Below, one piece after another: positions 38,468 through 51,790 of a stretch of 64,000 nt of DNA. Position numbers and translations under genes: made by a program. The stretch's first letter is position 1. Every line of letters starts with the position of its first letter. The notes beneath the pieces are model-generated. The model searched no databases. It saw only the letters and a program-made list of their open reading frames with translations, and was not told the DNA's origin. Source of the DNA: Ichthyophthirius multifiliis (lineage: Eukaryota; Ciliophora; Oligohymenophorea; Hymenostomatida); contig NW_004086063.1 of the NCBI RefSeq assembly GCF_000220395.1, forward strand, positions 62,001 to 126,000, read 5' to 3'.

Positions 38468-39259
38468 TCAAAATGTTCTCTTCCAATTAATATATTTATG
38501 AGGATTGATTCTTTCTAACCCCTATAAAGCAAGTTTTATATTTGATTTTTCTTAATAAATATATCTGATTCCATAATCTGCCTAAGTTTCGCAAGAAAAT
38601 TATTCCCAAGCTTTATGTAATCCTTTTGAATTGCAAGATGGTTCAGTAAAATATATACTAACAGTAAAAGCAATCATAATACAATATACAACAACATAGT
38701 CAAGTTTAAATTTAGGAATACTTTATTTAATAATATGATATCTATAGAAAGTTTCTAAAGCCCTAGTTAATAAAAATAAAGCCCAAATGCTTCTATTTTA
38801 TTTTTCCCGAACCCATAAACTTAAAAAGCCAGCAATAAATCCACTAAAGAACCATAATTTTCCATTATCTTTTTTATATATTTTACGATACTAACAAATC
38901 AAAAATTTCATTATAAATGAATATAAAGCTGGAAAGGTTGCAAAGCGTAAGTTTTTCTTAGAGATTAAGGCATAAAATAACATAAATGGATCCTTTTTCA
39001 CTTCCTTAAATTTTGTTAATAATACTACTATATCTATCAATGCTGTTACAGAATATCCCATTAAAAATGATTTTATTGTTAGTTTTAATATGTTTTAAGT
39101 GCATCCTTCTTCATGTTTACAGAAAGCTGTTTTTGTATTATAAGGAAAAAAATTATTTATATATTCAAGAATTAAAAGCTCTAAATTTGCTGATAAATCC
39201 TTCGAATTTTACTATTGTTTTGACTTCTATTATTTTTAGAGATGCTCTATTTTATCCAT
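38468..39259 (-). CDS. TMEM135-like multi-pass membrane protein, 263 aa
   Basis: An intronless frame of 264 codons from ATG 39259. The N-terminal Cys-rich motif C47-K-H49-E-E-G-C53 followed by SFLMGYSVTALIDIVVLL matches the TMEM135 N-terminal domain (CxHxxxC then a Gly-containing membrane helix). Further hydrophobic stretches are YALISKKNLRFATFPALYSF, FFSGFIAGFLSLWV and YVVVYCIMIAFTVSIYF, giving about four or five spans. The C-terminal part has CETQADYGIRYIYQE. TMEM135 relatives belong to the Tim17-like group and act in peroxisome or mitochondrial lipid handling in animals and worms. The protein is shorter than animal TMEM135 (458 aa), so it may hold only one half of the duplicated fold. Function in the ciliate is inferred. 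Confidence 0.72.
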
Positions 39260-39437
39260 TTTTTTATTTTATTTTTTATTTTATATATCAATTTTTTTGT
39301 TTTTAAATTAAAATTTGTATTTAAATAATTTATTTCAATAATAAAAATAAATTTTTTATTAATTATTTAAAAACTTAATATATTAAAGTTCTATTATTAC
39401 TTATTTTTTAATATTTTTTTTTGATAATTAAAAATAA

Positions 39438-39614
39438 TCATTGATGCAATTATTTTGTTTATGCATTTTCAATTATATTATTAAGCCATTTTAAAGACTT
39501 CGTCTTTTGATTACTAAATACAATATTGTCAGTTTTTGATGATATAAAATAAAACCGGAAAATTATTTGGTTACCTTATACTTAGCCAGTGTTTAAGCAC
39601 TTGTTGTATTTCAT
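39438..39614 (-). CDS. small ORF, 58 aa, unrecognised
   Basis: ATG 39614 to TGA 39440 with balanced codon use and a slightly higher G+C than its surroundings; it includes TGQVQGNQIIFRFYFISSK and KSLKWLNNIIENAQTKQ. It could be a small gene or a stray exon. No family recognised and no splice partner found. Confidence 0.3.
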
Positions 39615-41085
39615 AATTATATTTATATTTATATTTTACTTTTAAATATAAAAATCTATTTTTTTATTGTATTTTATAAATATACTTATGATTTTTTAAT
39701 CATGAACAAATAATTTTTTTATTTATTTAAAAAAATTTTAATACAATTAAAATTATTTTATATGATATATAGATTAAAGATGCTATTAATTATAAATGAA
39801 AAAATTATCTAAAATAATATAATATAATAAGTTAATGATTTTAAATTTTATTCTTTAATTTTTTATTATTATATATGAAATATAATAATAAAAATTTATT
39901 TTTTTCTAAAATTTACATTTATACATTTAAGATTAAATTTATAATTATTCAAATATTAATTGGATATATTTTAATTTATATAATTTTATATACATTTTAT
40001 TTTTATAATTTACGATAATTTAATTTCAAATATATATATTTATTCAATATTATACGTTATTTATTGAGTTTAGTTAATTCATTTTAGAGAAATCAAATAT
40101 GATATAATAAAGTAAACTCTATAAATAAAATATTTACTATATATATTTAATATATGATGTTTAAAAGATATATTAATTATATATTATTAACTATTTCTAT
40201 AATTTTAACTTTTATATAAGTTATTTTTCTATATAATATATGAAAAAAGATAAAATAAATGATATATGTTTAAATATAATAAATAAAAGAACTTTTTAAG
40301 TATTAAGCATATTTTTATTTTTAAAGGAATTTAATTAAATAAAAAAATTCTACTAAATATGGAATACTTATCTATAATTTAATAAAGTTATAATATAATA
40401 ATTAGTAATTTATCTAAATATTTCTCTAAATTTAATTTTAAAAAAATTATTTTACTTTTTATTTATTGGACTTAATAATTATTTTAAATCTTGTATTTAT
40501 ATATATATATTCCGTGTTTTCATTTTATAATATTATATTTTTTTATACTTTAAAAATACATAAATAATTATTTTTATATTTTAAAATCTTGAATTAAATA
40601 ATACATAATTCAGAATAATATAAAAATAATTAAATATAATAATAGTATATTATTTTTCATACACAATTTAATATATATACTTTATATTATCTTTTAATTA
40701 AAAATAATTTTATTAATATATAATTAAATTCTTTTATTTTTATTATTGTAAAATTTCAAGTATATTGTTTAAAAACATAATAAATTAAATTTTCTATAAA
40801 TAATAAAAAATGTATTTTATTTTTACATATATGAAAGTATTTTTTTTTAAAGTAATTATTATATTATATTTATAGATTTTTTATTTTATATGTAATTTTA
40901 AAACTCTATCAATAAAAAAAAGACCGTTATCTATTTTTCTTACATTAAAAAAATACAGAAAAAATTATATCAAGTTATTATATTTTTAAGAAATATATAT
41001 ACATCATAATTAATTATTTTATAAATTTTCTTTTTTAATCTTTTATAGAAATTCGAATAAATAAATATACTTTTTTTTAAAAAAA
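39615..41085. other. AT-rich intergenic region
   Basis: No coding pattern or structured repeat seen. Confidence 0.55.
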
Positions 41086-43918
41086 ATGTCATATAATTTA
41101 GATAAAAAATTAACCCTTCCAGTAATAGATTACAAAACTTTAAAGAAAGAAGATTCTGAAAATTATAATTTTATAAAAGAACAAAAAAAGCCAAGATAAT
41201 CAACTAAAGAAATATAAATAATAGATACAGTATTTAAAATTATATTATAAATTTTTAAAAGATTTATAATTAAAACAAGTAAGATTTATAGGCACAAATT
41301 TTAAATTTAAAAAAAGAATTAGATTAAAGAAATTAAAGTATCATTTAAATGCAAAGAAACTTTGAGAGCTTAAGCTTACTGCTAAAAAATGAAAAATCTG
41401 AAAATCAAAGACTTAAAAATGAAACATAACAATCAAGAGATTAAAATATAAACTATACTATACAAATAAAAGATTTGGAATAATAAATATTAAATTTATA
41501 AAATATAAATTAGAAAAAGTAATTAGAAAATGAAAATTCTATAAACAAATTGTCTTAAATGAACAGGCTTACATTAGATTTATAAACAGCTTAAAAAAAA
41601 AATTAAGAATTAGAAAAAATAGTAGAATAAAAGACAATTTAAATAATAGACTTAAATGCTTAAATTAAAGAATATAACACCCAATTTATTAGATTTCAAT
41701 AAACGGAAAAAAACTTAGGAAAACAATTTTAAAATTTGAGTGAATAAAATTCATAACTAGAGAATCAAATAAAAAATTTAAATGTAAATTTAAAAAATAA
41801 ATATTTAAAAAATATAATTATTTTATCCAATGTTTAATATAATTTTATTAAGTTAATAATAAATGAAAATTATAATTAAAACAAAATTTAATATAACATA
41901 TAAAATATTATTCTAATTAGTTTAATATTATTTTATTAATAATTAATTAACTTTTTCGTATTTTTTTTTTGAAATTATATGAATTAAATCATTTGAATAA
42001 AATAAACTTCTTCTTTTTTTAAAAAAATAAATAAATATTATTTATATAATAAATATTTTTTAGAAATATACTAAATTTTTAATAAATAGGATGAAAAAAC
42101 ATAAAATTAAAATGAAATTTAAAATTTAAATCAAAATATTGATATTTTATATAAAAAACTGAACTAAATATAAACGAATAATAATGATGAACAAGAATTA
42201 AAAGATAATTTTATTTCTTAAGAAAAAAATCTTAAAAAAGAAATTTAATAGCTTAAATAAAATTAAGCAGATCTTTTAATATAATTAAAAAAATTAGAAA
42301 ATGTGCATGATAGTTAATAAACATTATTAAAATTAAAAACATCGACTGAATAATCATAAAAATAAGAAATTTAAAATCTTAAGCAACAAATAAAAGATTC
42401 CTAAGTATAATAATATATCTATAATAATATTGTATCAAAAATTTATTAATAAAAGAATATAACTTTAATTAAAATTTTACATACTCTTTAATTTTTTTAA
42501 AACAAAAATAAAGATATTTATAAAATTTAATTTCAAAGTAATATTCTTTTGTAAATATATATTTTATTTTTGAGGGGGGGGGGGGGAATATGCATGAATA
42601 TTTTTATTTGAAACTTTTTTTTTTAAAAAAAAATAGGATTAAATAGAATAATTAAAAGAATAATAATAAAATTGTAAATGCCTACAATATTCGAATCTAA
42701 TAGATAATTTCGAAAGAATGAAAAAAATATGTTAAGATGATATAATATTAATGTCTAAATTTGAGTAAATTAATAATCAAGAGATTTGTAAATAATTAAA
42801 ACAAAACTGCAAAATCTTATCAAATGAAATTGAAGAACTTAATTTTAAGCTTAAAACAGCCAACTAAGATATTGAAAAACTAATAAGTCAGAAAAATGAA
42901 TTAGTATCTTAAAAAAATAAATTAATACAAGAGTTAGAAAGTAAACTTTAATTAAAAGAAAATGAATTAGATACATTAAAAATAAAATTTTATTAAAGCT
43001 CTTCTGTTTAAGACACATTTAAATAAGAAAAATAAAATTTTAATTATTTATTACAATAAAAAGATTAAATTATTATAAGATTAGAATAAGAATTAAATGA
43101 AAATTAATTCTAGACATAAAATATATAATTATAATATAATATTTTATAAAATAAAAATAAATAATTAGATTAATAATATAGCGAAATTTAAAATCAACTG
43201 CAATAATGTTAAAGTGAAAATTAAAATCTTTAGAATTAGTATAATTTATTAAATGATTCAGAAACTAAAAATTAATAAGATCATTAAAACATGAAAAATT
43301 AAATTTCTTAACTAAAATTAAGAATGTAATAGGCTAATGAAAATGCATAATCTTTAGATGAAAGTCATAACTAAGTATAAAACTTATTATTAAAAAAAGA
43401 TAAAGAATTAAATGAATTAAAAATAATAAATGAAGAAAAGTAAAATTTACTTGAAAATGGCAATAAAAATTTATAAAATCTTTAAGATTAATTAAATAAA
43501 ATTTAAAAAGAAGTAGAATATATATATGTATATTTTTATATAATTCTCTTTTTAGAATTAATCATAATAAGAATAAATTTAAAAACAATAAAGTGAAAAT
43601 TAAAGTAATGAAATAATAAATAAATAAAATAATATATGTTTATTAATTATAAATTAAAATTTTAGTTGTTTAAAGTTAACTTTATAAGTGTTAATTAGAT
43701 GTCAAGATACTTTAATAGAAGTTAGCATCTTCTGAATAAACAATTTAAGAACTAGTAATTGCAATATTTTTCAATTTAATTAATTAAAATATTATTTTAA
43801 ATAGAATCCTTAAAAGATGAAATAATAAATAGAAGATCAAAAAGGAAGAGAGTAAATAATGCAGAGTACTATAGCTAAAATTACAAATGCTATTGTAAAA
43901 TTTATAAATAAATAGATA

Positions 43919-43951
<33 letters not shown>

Positions 43952-44274
43952 TTATTTATTTATATATATATACATATATATATATATATCTATAAATATT
44001 ATTTTCTTTCAATTAATTATTTTATAATCTAAAGTAAGCAGCAGAAATTTAATTTTCTTGTAATTATTGTATGGAGACATTATAAGAACCTTTAACATGT
44101 ATCCCATGTGGCCATAATTATTGTACCAAATGTGATAAAGGTTATTAAGATTATTGTGTAGAATGCAAAAAAAAAGAACCTTGTTAATTATTCGTAAATA
44201 AAAGATTAGATACAATTATAGGAAACTATAATTATATTGCACTTACATTATAAACAATAAAAAATATATATTGA
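41086..44274 (+). CDS. long coiled-coil protein with C-terminal RING finger
   Basis: The ATG at 41086 begins KKLTLPVIDYKTLKKEDSEN, then a 32-nt intron (41230-41261). Three long coiled-coil exons follow (about 41262-41830, 42091-42440 and 42644-43520), Q-, E- and N-rich with clear heptads (LENENSINKLSQMNRLTLDL; LKQNCKILSNEIEELNFKLK). The last exon (about 44033-44274) is a RING finger: CNYC, then PCGHNYCTKC with H as the fifth ligand, then CVEC, all eight metal ligands present. RING proteins usually act as E3 ubiquitin ligases by binding an E2. The design (coiled coil then C-terminal RING) resembles BRE1-type and TRIM-like ligases, but I cannot place the family. Introns between coils are longer than average (250 nt and about 200 nt). 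Exon ends in the middle are approximate; the stop is at 44272-44274. Confidence 0.72.
42574..42586. repeat. G13 homopolymer in an intron
   Basis: Thirteen consecutive G in a window where even GGGG is rare. It lies between two coiled-coil exons of the RING gene, in sequence I read as intron. Confidence 0.95.
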
Positions 44275-46640
44275 TTGTTATTAAAAATAAAATATTATAT
44301 AATTAATTAATTTTATATATTTTTAATATTGTTTTAAATCATTTTCTATTCAATATAGATAATTTTAAAATTATTTTTTAGAGTTAAATAATTAAGCATG
44401 AATCTATAAAATAATTAAATTCATATTAATAAATTTAAATTAAATAATAAAATTACAAAAAATAAAAAATACTTTCCTTTGTATTTTAAATGGGATATTT
44501 ATAGAAATTTTAGATTTTTCTAACAAAGCTTAAACTAAATTATTTAATCTTTAAAATATATTTTTTAAATAAAAATTAATTAATAAAATAATCATATGAT
44601 AAAACTAAATACAAATATAAAAATTACATTAAGAAGTAAAATCTTATTTTTTTAAATAAGATATGAAAATATTTTTTAAATAATTATGAAATGTAATTAT
44701 ATTTTATTTATTATTTTAAAAAAAAACTTCTTAATTTTTTTTTTTAAGTTTTAAGTTTTTAAGTAAAAGTTAATTGAAATCTTGAAAATAATGATATATT
44801 ATTTAAATGTAATAATAATTCTTTATAAAAATTAATAATTATTAATTAAATATATTTAAAAGTATAAAAAAAAAATAAACTAATATTTAGATTTATTTAA
44901 AATAAAGTGTTTTCTAATATATAAATATATTTTAATGTTTAATTAATATATTCATTTTTTAATAAATAATTATAATTAATTTTATCTTTTACAAAAATTA
45001 AATTCGATTGATTAAATTCTAAATTCCAAAAACTTCAAAAAGAGTGATTTTTAATTTATAATGTTTATGATGAATATAAATATTTAATAATTTCTAGCTC
45101 AATATTCTTAAAATGATACAAATATACTTAATACTATCTTTTTTTAATAAATTTAATAATTTTTTATTAAAATACAAAAAAAATTTACATATTTATTTTT
45201 TTATTATTTATAAATAAAATTTAACTAAACCTTTTTATAAACAAAAGCATTTTTGATACAAAATTTCTATAATTAACAAAGTTTAAATTATTAATTTATT
45301 AAAAAAATATATATATATAAAAAAAATTCTATGTTTGTCATTTTATAAAATAAATGAAAAAAAATATATATTTATAAAAGAATATAATCATTATTTATTA
45401 AATTTTTATTTAGTTAATTTATCATATATTATTTACAATTTGTTTTGTAATTTTATAATGATAAAATATAATTTTTTATTTCTATAATTCGTCTTTTTTT
45501 ATGATTTTATAACACTTATCTTATTATCTTACATTAATATTTTTATAACATTTAAAAATACTAATATAATTTATATTATATTTTTACACTTTTTTCACCT
45601 CTTTTATATATAATTTTATGAATGAAAAAATTTCTTGAAGTAAATTTAAAACAAAAATAAGAAATTTAGAAAGAAGATAATAGTAAAAAATGATTAAATT
45701 TAATATTATCATAACATTAAATATAATAATGAATAAAATTATATAAATTTGAAAATTATAAAAAGAAATGATATAATATATAAAATTTAATTAATAAAAA
45801 AAAATAAAAAGAAGAAAAAAATTTTTTTATTGTCTTATATATATAAATATTATTATTTTATAAAAATAATATATATTAGAAAATAAAATTAAAAAAATAT
45901 ATCAATTAATAATATATATTTTTTTAAATAATATGATTTGAAAATTATATTTTATATTAAATAGGTATTAATATATTTAAAAAAATATTAAAAATTAATT
46001 TCTATTATATTGATAAATAGAAATTAAAAAAACTTTCAAATATATATATTAATTATAATATATATAAATAATCATTTAAATAAAATGTTAACATATTTAA
46101 TCTTTTTTTTAAAAAAAAATATTTATTAAATATAAAAGTAATTTTTTTAATCAAATTAAATTACAAAATCTAAAATAAAATATCTTTTGATAATTTATTT
46201 TGAATATTTGTATTATTAAAACAAAAGAATATATAAGAAAAATATTTATTCAAAATATTAAAATAATATTCTTTATATTTTTCTTATATATATATTTATT
46301 TTATCTAATTTTTAAATTTTTCATAATATATAAAATTTATAATTATATCTAATGAAATATTTATATTGCCAATATTTTAAGCTATTAATAATATTAAATG
46401 CATTTTAAAAGAGCATATGTATGTAAATTATATAATTAGATGACCTTTATATATCATATTAGTAATAATAAATATTGAAGCTAAATGATAAAAAAAGTTA
46501 TAATCAAGAATAAAAATATGATTTATTATATTAGTTAAATAATATCAATGATTATTTCTATATCAATTTTACAAAATACGGCAACTAGATTTAAAAATTT
46601 TAAGATTAAAATTAAATTTTATAAAATATTAATTACCAAA
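44275..46640. other. long AT-rich intergenic region
   Basis: About 2.4 kb with no gene, RNA or ordered repeat that I can support. Confidence 0.6.
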
Positions 46641-48625
46641 ATGTTGTAATCAAAAATATTAAAGACATTAAAGAAGATTGCTGAATTGAATAATAATAAT
46701 ATAAATAATTAAAAATATAATAATTATAATATATAGAAATTATATTAAGCAATATTTTAGTGATATAAAATAAATACTATTACATTAATAACAAATTATA
46801 ATTAATTACAATAAATGAAAATTTGGAAATTATAAAAGATATTCTTACTTTTTAAGATATAGATATTAATAAAAAAGATATATACATTTAAATTTTTCAT
46901 TCTATAGATAACATTTTTTTATTATATAACCAAGCAATTTATATTATTTAAGAGAGTAAAGTTTAATTAATCAAATACTTTAAGGATATTATAAAAATAG
47001 ATATTTATTAAAATTTAATTTTTTTACATTAAAAAGATAACGTTCTAAAAATATATTTAATAATAAGTCAAAACAACTAATTTTTAATTAAATTACATAA
47101 ATCTTTATAAAAAATTATAAAATATACTATTCCCAGCCATTTTATACAAGAAAAAACTAAAATTGAGTTAGATGAAATTTATTTCTATTATATAAATGAC
47201 TAAATTTTGTATTAACATTATATTGAAAACGATAAACTTGAATAGAGATGGAAATTAATATCCTATAATGAAATTTTAGACTTTAAAATTTTTTAAAATA
47301 ACCTTATGATTATAACTATAAATAATGAAAATTATGGTTATATAGAATATAATATAGATTAAAACAATAATTAATAATTTATTGATTCTAATTCAAATTA
47401 AGAAAATTATTAAAATCTTAATATTATAAAATAAGAACAAAACTGGATTTAAAATTTAACTGATTATAAAATTGATAAAAATAGTATGTATTTTATAACA
47501 AAGAGTGGAATCTATATTGTCAAATTATAAGTAGGAAAATATTTCATTAATAATGGAAATAATAAATATTTTCAATAAATTAATAACATACTTTTTTATA
47601 ATATGATCAATAAAACAAATATATTTATAGTAAAATAAAAAAAATAAAACTAATTTTCATTAAATATTTATTAATTTTAAGAACCTTAATTATATCTATA
47701 TTGTTAATTTGATAGTAAAGTTTAATATTAAATTGAATACTATAGTAATGATTGTAATTAATATGGAGATATATAAATATAGCTAAATTAAACATGTGTA
47801 TACAAATAAAATATATATATTGATTATTTTTAAATTTCTTATTTAAGCAATTTATAAGTATTTTATATAACATTAGCATTTTAATTTATATTATTCTTAT
47901 TTGTCTTACAATTAATTATCAGAAAAATAATTAAATTAAGAAAGAAATTCACTTAATAGGTAGAATGTGTTTAATAATTAAAAAAAAATCACTAATAAAG
48001 CTAAAAACTCAAATTGATATAATAAAAATTATAAAATAAATTATAAACATTAGGAACTTCTCATAACAAATCTTTACAATAAAGTAGTACATTTTATTTA
48101 AAAAAAGACATAGCTGTAAAAGACGATTAATATATTAAAAGTAATTATATAGATGAATTAAATAATATTTCTAATTAAAGTAATTCTACATCTGTAACTT
48201 AAAATAATGTTTTGTCCAATTGTAATTCATTATCCTAAAATAATAAAATTATAGAAAATATTAAAATATAAATGATTTCTCCTAAATATTAAATTGACTA
48301 AAACAATATTATTTATGAAACTGAAAGTGATAAAAAGTGTACAACTAGAGGCGTTGAAATTTATTAATTTTAAGAATAATTATAATCACCATCTGGTGGA
48401 ACAAGAGGGAGTAATAATTTATTTATGTTTTAATAAAAAACTAGCATTTAAAATTCATAAAATGCAAACAATACTTCCATAAATAATTAATTTAATAATT
48501 AAGTAAAAAGTCTTTAATAACCAAGCAACTCAAGTAGAAAATCATAAAGATAAATTGAATCTATTCAAGAAAAGGATGAAGATAAAGAAGAAAAAAATAC
48601 TACACAAAATAATTAAAAATAATGA
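46641..48625 (+). CDS. single-pass membrane protein, about 640 aa, unrecognised
   Basis: A very long TGA-free frame runs from about 46800 to TGA 48623-48625. The first 350 residues look like an extracytosolic beta-rich domain (ELDEIYFYYINDQILYQHYI; ENDKLEQRWKLISYNEILDF; DKNSMYFITKSGIYIVKL), with a few Cys near the end (LYLYCQFDSK, SNDCNQYGD, QTCVYKQN). One membrane span follows (VFYITLAFQFILFLFVLQLI), then a basic stop-transfer stretch (RKIIKLRKK). The cytosolic tail of about 230 residues is S/N/Q-rich and disordered. The layout is type I. The ATG at 46641 starts a short Lys-rich reading that is one frame off the main one, so a missed intron or indel lies near 46750. No signal peptide is evident in this model, so the true N-terminus is uncertain. 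Confidence 0.6.
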
Positions 48626-48754
48626 TAATTATGTATTTTTATTTAACTAAATATATTTTTTAAAATATTATATTGTATCAAATGATAAAAACAATTATAT
48701 TTTTACTATATATATAATTATTATTTTATAAAAATTATAATATATTATTTAATA

Positions 48755-48952
48755 TCATTTCATTATTGTTTTATCTTTGTTTTTTTTTATTAATAATACA
48801 ATATGACAATCTTTAAGATCTTAAATATTATTTAGTCTTTTATAACTTTCTTGAATAATTTATTTATTATTAATGTGTTTAATTTATTTAAGTAAAATGA
48901 TAATCTCATATAACTTTCTGTTTGTCTAGAAATATTTGTTTATGTTAAGCAT
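48755..48952 (-). CDS. small ORF, 65 aa, unrecognised
   Basis: ATG 48952 to TGA 48757. It is mixed in composition and helical (KLYEIIILLKQIKHINNKQI; RLNNIQDLKDCHIVLLIKKN). An acceptor-like TTACAG sits about 30 bases upstream of the ATG, so this may be the last exon of a longer gene. Confidence 0.35.
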
Positions 48953-49277
48953 TATTTCAAGTAAAAATAATTAATTAGCTGTAAGTTTACTTTATATTTT
49001 GAGTTAATTTAAAAGCAGTTTTAAAAATAATTTTTATAAAATCTATATATTTTTAAAGTTCAATTTTTTTTAATTTTTAATAATTCGTATAAAAAGAATT
49101 AATTTATAATTTAATAGCAATTTTATTATAGTATTATGGTTTGTGAATTAATACTAATAAGAAGAAAAAAAAATCACAAATATGAATTTAAAAAATATTG
49201 GATTATTTAATATTTAAAATTAGATTATTTTTTTTTTTTTTATAAAAAAAAATTAAATCATTAATGAGTGATTAAAT

Positions 49278-49415
49278 ATGAATGCCTAATTAGAGTTATA
49301 AATAGATAAATTTAAAGGAAAAATAATAAACATTAATAAAAAATTGATTATCAAAAGATAGTCTACTGCTTTAATATAGTTTTCTTACAATAGGTTTTAA
49401 AATAAAAAAGTATGA
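49278..49415 (+). CDS. small ORF, 45 aa, unrecognised
   Basis: ATG 49278 to TGA 49415 reading NAQLELQIDKFKGKI and KRQSTALIQFSYNRF. It is too short to assign; it may be a first exon. Low confidence. Confidence 0.22.
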
Positions 49416-49552
49416 TATTGAAAAAGTTTCATATATAATGCTTACATAATATATATATATTATGAAAATTTTAAATAATTACAAATTTTGATAACTTAAA
49501 TTTATAATAATAGCAAATTTGTATTAAAATAAAAATATTTTATATATAAATA

Positions 49553-49555
<3 letters not shown>

Positions 49556-49587
<32 letters not shown>

Positions 49588-49626
49588 TATATATATATAT
49601 ATATATATTATCATATATATATATTT
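49556..49626. repeat. (TA)n microsatellite
   Basis: About 70 bases of almost pure TA with small interruptions, just past the 3' end of the EF-hand gene. Confidence 0.85.
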
Positions 49627-49641
49627 ATTTATTTTTTAGCT

Positions 49642-51056
49642 TCATTTAATAACTTATTTCCTTAACATTTTATGAATAGAAACAGGTTAATAATCATTAT
49701 AGTTTTGTAAAAATTATCATAGTTACTATTTTAAATTTAATATTTTTTAATTACTTTTTATAATAATAATTTGCTTTTATTATTATCATCTGTTTATTTA
49801 TATTATTAATACTCTTAGCTATTAAAAGACTATTAGATTAAATTCTAATTATTAGTTAGATTTGAAATATTTTTTAAATTTGTTTCAAATTACATGCTTA
49901 TATGATTTCTATTATACCTATAACTTTTAAAACCTTAAGTCTTTAATTTTTTATTATTCTATATAATACTTTGTTATTCATAATTATATTTTAGATAAGG
50001 TAATATTGATTATTTTTTTCTCTTTATTATCTATAAACTTTTTGAAATATTGTTTTATTGCCTTTTTTATTCTTATGAACTTTCATTAATCATTTCTTTT
50101 ATTGTTCTTATCTTTTCTGAAAAAGATTTTTATGCAATTAGCTCACCTTATTTAGTAGCCTTTTATACAATATCATTAATTAAAATTTAAAATTAATTTT
50201 CATTAATTTAAATATTTTCATCAATTGTATTCTATTGTTTTTCAGGTGATTTACTATCTATTTGAGTATTTTTTCTTTTGTAATTTAATTTGTATAACCT
50301 AAATTTATTATTTATGTCCTATTCATTTTTCTTATTATTTTTTTATTAAATTCCATTGGTAATTTTATTTAACCTAGTATTTTTATCAAATCTAAAAGTT
50401 TTATTAGGCCAATACTTTTTTCTTTTACCTTACAAAACAAAATAATATAAATAAAAATAAAATTTTAGAATTTTTTATACTAAAAATTAATTATCATATA
50501 AAAAATCTATTAAAAAATCATGATTAATTCTAAAAGATATATAAATTAATAAGTCTGTTAAAAATAAAGGCTTATAAATATATTATTAGTAAATTTTAGC
50601 ATTTTTAATCAACTAATCACCATATATCTTATTCGTTTGGATACTAAATGCTAGTTATTAAAATTCTTCTAAACTAAGAGATCCGTTTCTATTAATATTT
50701 ACAATATTATATAATTAATGAAGTGCTTGAAAGCTTAAAGGAAGATCAAATTATTAACATAATCTATTAAAATCGTTTATACTGATTCCATCAGTTTTTA
50801 AGTATTGTATAATATCATAATATATATTTTATATTTAATTAGTTTATTATACATCTTTATTATCCCCAAATAATTAGTTTAAATTTTTACTCATTTATCT
50901 TTTTTTTAACCAATTATTTGTAAAATCATTATGAAGTATATTATCTCTTTCATCTTCAATATTATGACTTATTTATTTATTCATTTGTTACTGCTTGTAT
51001 TTATCTATATTACTTTTTAAATTAATAAACCTTTTAATTGCTTAAGGGTGAGACAT
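49642..51056 (-). CDS. EF-hand protein
   Basis: Starts at ATG 51056 (MSHPQAIKRFINLKSNIDKY). A helix-loop-helix region follows: TDGISINDFNRLCQQFDLPL then FQALHQLYNIVNINRNGSLS with LEEF. The second loop N-I-N-R-N-G-S-L-S-L-E-E has the canonical 12-residue EF-hand layout with Glu at position 12; the first loop is degenerate. EF-hands bind Ca2+ and here probably sense it. About 250 residues of polar, K/N-rich sequence come after (ISKSLQIIKRKKQSILPYLK; SYRYNRNHISMQFETNL). Two one-base frame changes are needed, near 50960 and near 50830, to join the N-terminal pieces. The 3' end is approximate because the frame runs into a (TA)n tract. Confidence 0.6.
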
Positions 51057-51790
51057 TTACTATGACTAGTTTTTTAAAAAACTTTAATCTAGTTACTTTT
51101 AGTACTAAGGAAGTATTTTATTTTTGTATATTTAATCTAATTAATACTTATTATTTGTTAAGATTTACATATTTCAATATTATTTTTTATTTTGATTTAT
51201 AAATTTAATTATTTACTACTTTTTAATAAATTAAAATAAAATAATTATTTCTTTTAATTTTAATATCATAAATATAAATTTTATTTATTTGTAATTTAAT
51301 CATATAATAATTTTTATTTGTGTGATTTAATAAAAAAAAAACCTTTATTTTAAAATAAAAATATATCTAGTTAATTTATAATATACTATTTATTATTAAT
51401 TTTTAAAATAAGTAAAATAATAAAAAACAATATTAAGTTTATTTTTGATAAAAATTACATAAATTAATAAGTTAAATATTTTATTATTTTAAAATAAAAT
51501 CTATAAATAAATGTATTTTGTTTATTTTCAATAAAACTAAATTTTACCTTGAAATTAACTTTTTATAATAGTATATTCTATAATAAACAATCAAAGATTA
51601 ACCTAAAATATTTACAAACTAATATCATTTTATTTACAAATTAATATCATTTTAAAATAAAAAATGTTTTTTAAACTATAAATTATATTTTATAAAGTAA
51701 AAACTAAATATTCAATTTTTTAATATTATTTAAAATATAAAATTAATTAAAAAAAAATAACTTTTTTATAAATTAAAATATATTATAAAA
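51057..51790. other. AT-rich spacer between divergent genes
   Basis: No motif recognised; it should hold the promoters of the EF-hand (-) and MORN (+) genes. Confidence 0.5.

Noticed and set aside
39013-39306. A 97-residue hydrophobic plus-strand frame
   Set aside because: Antisense to the TMEM135-like gene and its 5' flank; the minus-strand reading has a family motif.
44009-44215. Minus-strand 68-residue frame
   Set aside because: Antisense to the RING finger exon, whose eight ligands are clear on the plus strand.
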